From: Streptomyces hiroshimensis
GTDB taxonomy: Bacteria > Actinomycetota > Actinomycetes > Streptomycetales > Streptomycetaceae
Reading direction: 5' to 3'
Assembly: GCF_014650335.1 (NCBI RefSeq)
Contig: NZ_BMUT01000004.1
Location: 186,001 to 250,000 of the forward strand
DNA length: 64,000 nt
Made by a program: the position numbers and the translations under genes. Positions 57,104-64,000 of this stretch are shown here, one piece after another (the stretch's first letter is position 1; each line of letters opens with the position of its first letter). The notes under the pieces were generated by a model. That model saw only the letters and a list, made by a program, of their open reading frames with translations. It was not told the DNA's origin and made no database searches.

Positions 57104-58393
57104 CTACCAGGCGACCGGAAGGGATTCCGGGCCGCGGTTGATGGAGCCCCGGCGCCAGCGCATCTCGTGTTCGGGGACGGCGAGCCTCAGGTCCGGGAAG
57201 CGGTCCAGGAGGGCGGTGAGCATGACCTCGGCCTCCATCCTGGTCAGCAGGGCGCCGACGCAGTAGTGCGGGCCGTGGCCGAAGGACAGGTTCGGGGCGT
57301 CGTCGCGGGTGAGGTCGAGGCGGTCCGGGTCGCGGAAGACCGAGGGGTCGCGGTTGGCGGCCAGGTAGGAGACGTAGACGACCTCGCCGCTGCGGATCCT
57401 CGCCTCGCCCACCTCGATGTCCTCGGTGGCGATGCGGGGCAGACCGACGCCGTTGCGGTGCGGGATGAAGCGCAGGAGCTCTTCCACGGCCTGGGGCAAC
57501 AGGTCCGGTTCGGCGCGCAGCCGGGCCAGTTGCTCGGGGTGGGTGAGCAGCGCGTAGACCATGTTGGACACCTGGTTGCGGACGGCGTCCATGCCGTTGA
57601 GCACGAGCATCACCGCGAGCGAGATCAGCTCCGGCATGCTGAGGCCGTCCACCTCCTTGTTCTGGGCCTCGACCAGGGCGCTGAACAGGTCGTCGCCCGG
57701 GTGCTCGCGGCGGTGCGCGGCCATGGCCTTGAAGTAGCCCGCGATCTCGCCCTTGACGGCGTTGCTCTCCTGCTCGGAGTGGTTGCTGGAGAGGATGACG
57801 CTGCGCCAGTTCTGCAGCCGGCCGAGGTCGTGGGCCGGGACGCCGAGGAGCTCGCCGATGAGCTGGGCGGGCAGGGGACCGGTGAGCCACTCGGTCAGAT
57901 CCGCCGGGGCGCCCTGCTCCGCCATACGGGAGAGCATCTGACCTGCGAGCTCCTCGGCGCGGGGGCGCAGGGCGGCGACGCGCTTGCGGCCGAAGGTGAG
58001 GGCCACGTGACGGCGGATCCGGGTGTGGTCGGGCGGGTCGGTGCGGCCGACGCCTCCGGCCGGGGCCACGACGTGCGGCGTCATGCTGGTGACCGGCCGG
58101 TCGACGGTGAGGGCGCGGCTCAGCCGGGGGTCGGCGGCGACGGTCTTGACGTCCTCGTACCGCGTGGCCAGCCAGGCGTCGCCCTCGCCGAACCGCAGCC
58201 GGATCCGGGCGATCGGCTCCTCGCGCAGCAGGCGGTGCATGAGCGGGTCGAATTCCAGGCCGGGGAGGTGCTCCACCGGCCAGTCGTGGACCGTCTCGCC
58301 CGGTGTGCGGAAGGCGGGGCAGGACTCCCCGGGCCCGGCGGGCTCGGGGGCGGACGACGCATCGGGTGCCGGATTCGTCAGCGGTTCGGCCAT
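57104..58393 (-). CDS. Cytochrome P450 (atypical I-helix), copy 1
   Basis: The 429-aa protein starts at ATG 58393 behind AGGGTCC. The heme loop is F-G-H-G-P-H-Y-C-V-G with Cys378. The E-x-x-R pair is in E-E-L-L-R (305-308). In the I-helix the usual A-G-H-E-T-T is replaced by N-G-M-D-A-V (266-271): the acid is Asp, the catalytic Thr is Ala. P450s without the Thr are known (for example EryF) but often do unusual chemistry or rely on substrate-assisted proton delivery. It lies 55 bp downstream of a second P450 and is convergent with the LysR gene. Confidence 0.93.
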   Translation of the reverse strand: MAEPLTNPAPDASSAPEPAGPGESCPAFRTPGETVHDWPVEHLPGLEFDPLMHRLLREEPIARIRLRFGEGDAWLATRYEDVKTVAADPRLSRALTVDRPVTSMTPHVVAPAGGVGRTDPPDHTRIRRHVALTFGRKRVAALRPRAEELAGQMLSRMAEQGAPADLTEWLTGPLPAQLIGELLGVPAHDLGRLQNWRSVILSSNHSEQESNAVKGEIAGYFKAMAAHRREHPGDDLFSALVEAQNKEVDGLSMPELISLAVMLVLNGMDAVRNQVSNMVYALLTHPEQLARLRAEPDLLPQAVEELLRFIPHRNGVGLPRIATEDIEVGEARIRSGEVVYVSYLAANRDPSVFRDPDRLDLTRDDAPNLSFGHGPHYCVGALLTRMEAEVMLTALLDRFPDLRLAVPEHEMRWRRGSINRGPESLPVAW

Positions 58394-58448
58394 CGGACCC
58401 TTCCTCGCATACCGGGCTCGCCCATCAGGCTCAGGGCACTCACCACGC

Positions 58449-59669
58449 TCACCACGCGACGGGCAGGTGCTCAGGCCCCCGGATGAGCGCGCTCCGCTGC
58501 CACCGGATCTTCTCCACCGGCTCCGCGAGGCGCAGGTCCGGGAAGCGCGCGATCAGGCTGGTGAGGATGATCTCGGATTCCAGGCGGGCGAGCATCGAGC
58601 CCAGGCAGAAGTGCGGCCCGTGCCCGAAGGACAGGTGCGGATTGTGCTCCCGGTCGAAGTCGAGCTCGTCCGGGTGGTCGAAGACGGAAGGGTCGCGGTT
58701 GGCCGTGAGGTACGAGGAGTGCACCACTTCCCCGGCCCGGATCAGGACGCCCCCGACCTCCACGTCCTCCATGGCGATGCGGCCGAGGCCGACGGCGTTG
58801 CGGTGCGGGATGTAGCGCAGCAGCTCCTCGATCGCCTGCGGGAGCAGCCCGGGCTCGCGGCGCAGCCGCTCCAGGTGGTGGGGGTGGGTGAGCAGGGCGT
58901 AGACCATGTTGCTGCTGTTGTTGCGCACGGCGTGGGCGGCGCTGGCCTGGATGAGCAGGGCGATGGCGACGGCTTCCTCCGTGCTGAGGTCGCCCTTCGC
59001 GATGGCGGCGGCCAGCTCGCTGGCGAGGTCGGGGCCCGGCTCCGCGCCCTTGCACGCCAGCATCTCCACGAAGTAGGCCGCCATCTCCGCCTTGGCGCGG
59101 TCGCTGGCCTCCCGCCCGTGGCCCGCGGACAGCAGGACCTCCGTCCAGCGCGCCATGCGCGGCAGGTCCTCCTCGGGCACGCCCATCAGATCGCTGATGA
59201 CGGCCAGGGGCAGCGGCCCGTTGAGGTGTGCCATCAGATCCGCCGGGGGCCCCTCGCGCTCCATGGCGTCGAGGAGTTCACCGGCCACGCGCTCGGCACG
59301 CGGCCGGAGCCGCTCCAGGCTGGCGGGCGTGAAGGAGCGCGCCACGGCCTTGCGCAGCCGGGTGTGCTCGGGCGGATCGGCGAAGCCCACCGCCTCGTCG
59401 AGCGGGATGAAGTGGGGGGCCAGCCGGGTGATCGGGCGGCCGAGCACGGCCTGCCGGCTGAACCGCGGGTCGGACGTCACGAACTTGACGTCCTCATAGC
59501 GCGTCACGAGCCAGGCGTGCCCCTCGCCGTGGGGGAGCTTCACCCGGGCGATGGGCTCCTCCCGGAGCCGCTCGGCCATGAACGGGTCGAAATCGAGCCC
59601 GCGAAGATCCTCCACGGCCCAGAAGCGCACCGGGTACTGATCCGAGTCGGATGCTGTCGTGGTCACCAT
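58449..59669 (-). CDS. Cytochrome P450 (atypical I-helix), copy 2
   Basis: The 406-aa protein starts at ATG 59669. The heme loop is F-G-H-G-P-H-F-C-L-G with Cys355, and E-E-L-L-R is at 281-285. The I-helix reads S-A-A-H-A-V (243-248) where A-G-H-E-T-T is expected: both acid and Thr are missing, with His at the acid position. It shares P-H-R-N-x-V-G-L, N-M-V-Y-A-L-L-T-H-P and a common C-terminus (L-P-V-A-W) with copy 1, so the two arose by duplication. No ferredoxin gene is adjacent. Confidence 0.93.
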   Translation of the reverse strand: MVTTTASDSDQYPVRFWAVEDLRGLDFDPFMAERLREEPIARVKLPHGEGHAWLVTRYEDVKFVTSDPRFSRQAVLGRPITRLAPHFIPLDEAVGFADPPEHTRLRKAVARSFTPASLERLRPRAERVAGELLDAMEREGPPADLMAHLNGPLPLAVISDLMGVPEEDLPRMARWTEVLLSAGHGREASDRAKAEMAAYFVEMLACKGAEPGPDLASELAAAIAKGDLSTEEAVAIALLIQASAAHAVRNNSSNMVYALLTHPHHLERLRREPGLLPQAIEELLRYIPHRNAVGLGRIAMEDVEVGGVLIRAGEVVHSSYLTANRDPSVFDHPDELDFDREHNPHLSFGHGPHFCLGSMLARLESEIILTSLIARFPDLRLAEPVEKIRWQRSALIRGPEHLPVAW

Positions 59670-59999
59670 CAGCTGTCCCACCCACCCTGTTGCTTGCGAA
59701 TGCTGGTGCTTGCGAATCCTTGTGAACGCTTGCGAACCGGCCGTCTGTGAACGATTTCCCTTCCAGGGCAAGCTCCCCGGAAAGCCGCACCTGCAACGGG
59801 GCACGCCGGGAAAATCACCCGTACGGCTGAGGAGACCGCCGAGGAGGGGTCCGGCCTCTTCCACACCGCCCCCCTCGTACGACTTGCAGCTGATCGGATT
59901 GTCCGTCAGGCGGCTAAAGTCGACTTGACCACTGGTTGTCGGGGCCAGTGCACGTGGTTCCGGGACGCCGGGTGTCCCGGGGGGAGGGCATGTATCCGC
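59670..59999. promoter_or_regulatory. 330-bp divergent spacer between the P450 genes and the nuclease-TerD gene
   Basis: The half next to the P450 gene contains GCTTGCGAA three times (59692-59700, 59708-59716, 59728-59736) and a related CTTGTGAAC at about 59719-59727, at 10-20 bp spacing. They may be regulator sites or variable repeats. The rest is GC-rich; a promoter for the nuclease gene must lie there but I cannot assign it. Confidence 0.55.
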
Positions 60000-62114
60000 A
60001 TGAGTCGTCGCTCCAGTGGACTGATAGGGATCTGGGCCGAAGCGCAGCGTCAGCAGCAGCGCCGGCGTGAGGCCGAGCACCGGGAACAGGTGCAGTTCCA
60101 AAGGGAGCAGGAGCGGCGGGAGCGTGCGGCGGCGCGGGATGCCTCGCGGGCCGACCGGGAGCAGCGGGCCGCCTACCGGCAGCGGCGCGAGGCCGAGGCC
60201 CGGCGGCGTACGGAGGAGATAGAGGCGCGCGTCGCGGAGCTGACCGGGCTGCTGGTGACCGGGTGTCAGGTGCCCGCGTTCTCCACCGCCGCGCTGCGCC
60301 GGCCCGAGGCCGTGGAGCCCTTCAGCCCCGGCCACCTCGGGCAGCCCGTCCCCATGCCGGACCCGGGGCTGTACCAGGCCCAGGGCGGCTGGGGCTTCGG
60401 CGCGGGGCACGGCCGTGAGCAGTACGAGCACGACCTGCGGACCGCGCAGGCCGCCGAGGCCACGCGCGTGCAGCAGCTGGCGGCGTACCGGGGGCAGTAC
60501 GAGCAGTGGGCCGCCGGGCAGCTCGCCGAGATCCGGGAGCACAACGCGGGCGTGGAGGAGATGGTCACGGCGCTGCGCACCGGGGACCCCGACGCCGTCG
60601 TCGACTACTTCTCGGCCGCCCTCTACGCCTCCTCCGCGTGGCCCGGCGAGTTCCCGCACCAGGTGGCGGCCGCCTACGACCCGGCCGCGCGGCAACTGGT
60701 GCTGACGTGGGAGCTGCCGGGGTACGACGTCGTGCCGGAGGCGAAGGCCGTGCGGTACATGCCGACCGCCGACCAGGAGAAGGAGACGGTGCGGCCCGCG
60801 GCGCAACGCCGGGCCGTCTACCGGGACGTGCTGGCCCAGTGCGTCCTGCTGGTGCTGCGCGACCTGTTCGCGGCGGACGGGTCCGGGGCGCTGGAGTCCG
60901 TCGTCGTCAACGGCTTCGTCGACGACCACGACCCGGCCACGGGCCGCCGTGCACAGATCGTCCTCGCGTCGGCCACCGTCTCCCGCTCCGTCTTCGCCGG
61001 GCTGCACCTGGAGCAGGTCAGCGCCGTGGACTGCCTCACCGACGGGCTCGGCGGGCTGCTGTCCGCCCGGCCCGACCAGCTCGCCGCCGTGCGCCCGGGC
61101 CGGATGCCCGCCGACGTCGGCCGCGGCGTCGTCTCCCACGGGGGCGGCGACGACCCCGACCTCTACGAGATGGACCCGGTCGCGTTCGAGGCGCTCGTCG
61201 CCCAGCTCTTCCGCGCCCGGGGCATGCAGGCCGTGATGACGACCCGCTCCAACGACGGCGGCGTGGACGTCGAGGCCCTGGACCCCGACCCGATCAGCGG
61301 CGGCCGGATCATCGTGCAGGTGAAGCGGTACCGCAAGACGGTCCCGCCGACGGCCGTCAGGGACCTGTACGGCACGGTCCAGGGCGCCGGTGCCAACAAG
61401 GGCGTGCTGGTCACGACGTCCGGCTTCGGCCCCGGCTCGTACACCTTCGCGAACGGCAAGCCCCTGACGCTCGTCTCGGGCGAGGAGCTGGTGGGGCTGC
61501 TGGGGCGGCACGGGCTGCGGGGGCGGCTCGGCGGCGGCAGCGGGACGTCCGGCGGCCGGCAGCCCGCTCCCCCGGCGGGCGCCCCGGACGACGGCACGGC
61601 CGGAGAGCACGGCGGGGCCGGAGAGCACGCGGAGCACAACGTCCTCGGCATGTCCTGGTCCGGCGCCGTCGCCCTCGACGTGTGCGCCCTCGTCTGCCGG
61701 GGCACCAGCGTGCTCAGCGACGACCACTTCGTCTTCTTCAACAACCCCGCCACCCCCGACGGGGCCGTGCGCGCGGTGCCGCCGCCCCGCGGGGACAAGG
61801 CCGCCGTCCGCGTCGCCTTCGACGCGCTCCCGGCGGACGCCGACCGGCTCGTGCTCGTCGCGGCGATAGACCCCGCCGTCAACCCGGACGCCGATCTCGC
61901 GGGGTTCACCGACGCCCGGATCCGGCTGGCGGACGGCGCCGGGGCCGAGCTGGGGCAGCTGGAGGTCTCCGACGGCCGCGCGGGCGAGACCGCGCTCGTC
62001 CTCGGCTCCTTCCGGCGGCGCACGAGCGGCGACTGGGACTTCGTCCTCGGCGGGCAGGGGTACCGGGGCGGGCTGGAGGAGCTGCTGGGGGACTACGGGA
62101 TCGAGGTCGCGTAG
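60000..62114 (+). CDS. Mrr-type restriction endonuclease fused to a TerD domain
   Basis: The 704-aa protein starts at ATG 60000. Residues about 14-80 form a long Arg/Gln/Glu-rich coiled coil. A middle part of unknown fold (80-385) follows. The Mrr-like nuclease at about 388-505 has D-P-V-A-F-E-A-L-V-A-Q-L-F, G-G-V-D-V-E-A and I-I-V-Q-V-K-R-Y (the D...QxK core). A Gly/Pro linker leads to a TerD domain from about 545 to the end (V-L-G-M-S-W-S-G, F-F-N-N-P, D-R-L-V-L-V-A-A-I-D). TerD proteins are Ca-binding stress/phage-inhibition factors. The fusion suggests membrane- or stress-linked cleavage of (modified or foreign) DNA. recQ follows in the same direction. Confidence 0.88.
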   Translation: MSRRSSGLIGIWAEAQRQQQRRREAEHREQVQFQREQERRERAAARDASRADREQRAAYRQRREAEARRRTEEIEARVAELTGLLVTGCQVPAFSTAALRRPEAVEPFSPGHLGQPVPMPDPGLYQAQGGWGFGAGHGREQYEHDLRTAQAAEATRVQQLAAYRGQYEQWAAGQLAEIREHNAGVEEMVTALRTGDPDAVVDYFSAALYASSAWPGEFPHQVAAAYDPAARQLVLTWELPGYDVVPEAKAVRYMPTADQEKETVRPAAQRRAVYRDVLAQCVLLVLRDLFAADGSGALESVVVNGFVDDHDPATGRRAQIVLASATVSRSVFAGLHLEQVSAVDCLTDGLGGLLSARPDQLAAVRPGRMPADVGRGVVSHGGGDDPDLYEMDPVAFEALVAQLFRARGMQAVMTTRSNDGGVDVEALDPDPISGGRIIVQVKRYRKTVPPTAVRDLYGTVQGAGANKGVLVTTSGFGPGSYTFANGKPLTLVSGEELVGLLGRHGLRGRLGGGSGTSGGRQPAPPAGAPDDGTAGEHGGAGEHAEHNVLGMSWSGAVALDVCALVCRGTSVLSDDHFVFFNNPATPDGAVRAVPPPRGDKAAVRVAFDALPADADRLVLVAAIDPAVNPDADLAGFTDARIRLADGAGAELGQLEVSDGRAGETALVLGSFRRRTSGDWDFVLGGQGYRGGLEELLGDYGIEVA

Positions 62115-62191
62115 ATCGCCGGGGCGGTGCGGGCCCCGTGAGTTATCCACAGGCCCCCGTGCGTGTCGGCGGCCCGCCCTAGACTTTCCGC

Positions 62192-64000
<1,809 letters not shown>

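Noticed and set aside
59670..62150. Very long minus-strand extension of the P450 copy 2 frame across the nuclease-TerD gene
   Set aside because: P450 homology begins only at 59669; the rest is antisense to the nuclease-TerD gene.

Overview
The window is chromosomal DNA from a Streptomyces-type actinomycete. The evidence is very high GC with strong third-position GC bias, frequent GTG/TTG and one probable CTG start, many 1-4 nt gene overlaps, and lineage-typical genes: the group-2 sigma factor HrdD with a SigR-type promoter, XRE/DUF5753-DUF6879 pairs, a YtrA-type GntR/ABC operon and the galU-glp-moaC-moaB-rimJ-glpR block. Two tRNA genes (Ala-CGC, Arg-CCU) and several long-stem terminators are present. 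There is no IS element, phage or CRISPR array.

Layout. 1-6.6 kb: end of a MerR-type regulator, exonuclease III divergent from a GNAT enzyme over 35 bp, a DUF1269 protein, an orphan sensor kinase and a Tat-exported GH89 alpha-N-acetylglucosaminidase. 6.6-12.7 kb: tRNA-Ala, then a minus-strand block running galU, MoeA-like glp, moaC, moaB, rimJ-like GNAT and a three-TM membrane protein; the gene order matches the Glp/GlpR (SepX) division module. 12.7-24.7 kb: a giant penicillin-acylase-family hydrolase with a collagen-like insert, a K+/H+ antiporter, MFS, FmdB, MTA phosphorylase, MscL, LtrA, an S58 peptidase and a VIT1-type transporter. 24.7-32.2 kb: a methyltransferase, a GntR/ABC operon, then an accessory island (DUF6879 protein, XRE regulator, small protein, PCMT-like methyltransferase, NUDIX) closed by a truncated second DUF6879 copy. 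32.2-44.9 kb: lipoprotein, two drug exporters with regulators, hrdD, a DODA-type dioxygenase with a MarR gene, a secreted M6-like protease, and a TetR gene divergent from two small membrane proteins; then tRNA-Arg.

44.9-59.7 kb is the most interesting part: what looks like an undescribed biosynthetic cluster. One minus-strand operon encodes a glutamine-dependent asparagine-synthetase-like amidotransferase, a luciferase-fold flavin monooxygenase, a Cys-rich protein resembling ATC hydrolases, a class II DAHP synthase with all catalytic residues, and a LuxE/LuxC-like (GriC/GriD-like) carboxylic acid reductase pair, followed by an aldo/keto reductase. It is flanked by an MFS exporter, a LysR regulator and two tandem P450s whose I-helix lacks the usual threonine. 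The set suggests a shikimate-derived, N-functionalised aromatic acid that is reduced to an aldehyde. The promoter region has a long dyad, a nine-unit 8-bp tandem array and two palindromes, and several cluster genes carry in-frame tandem repeats.

59.7-64 kb: an Mrr-type nuclease fused to a TerD domain, followed on the same strand by recQ, which runs off the window end.
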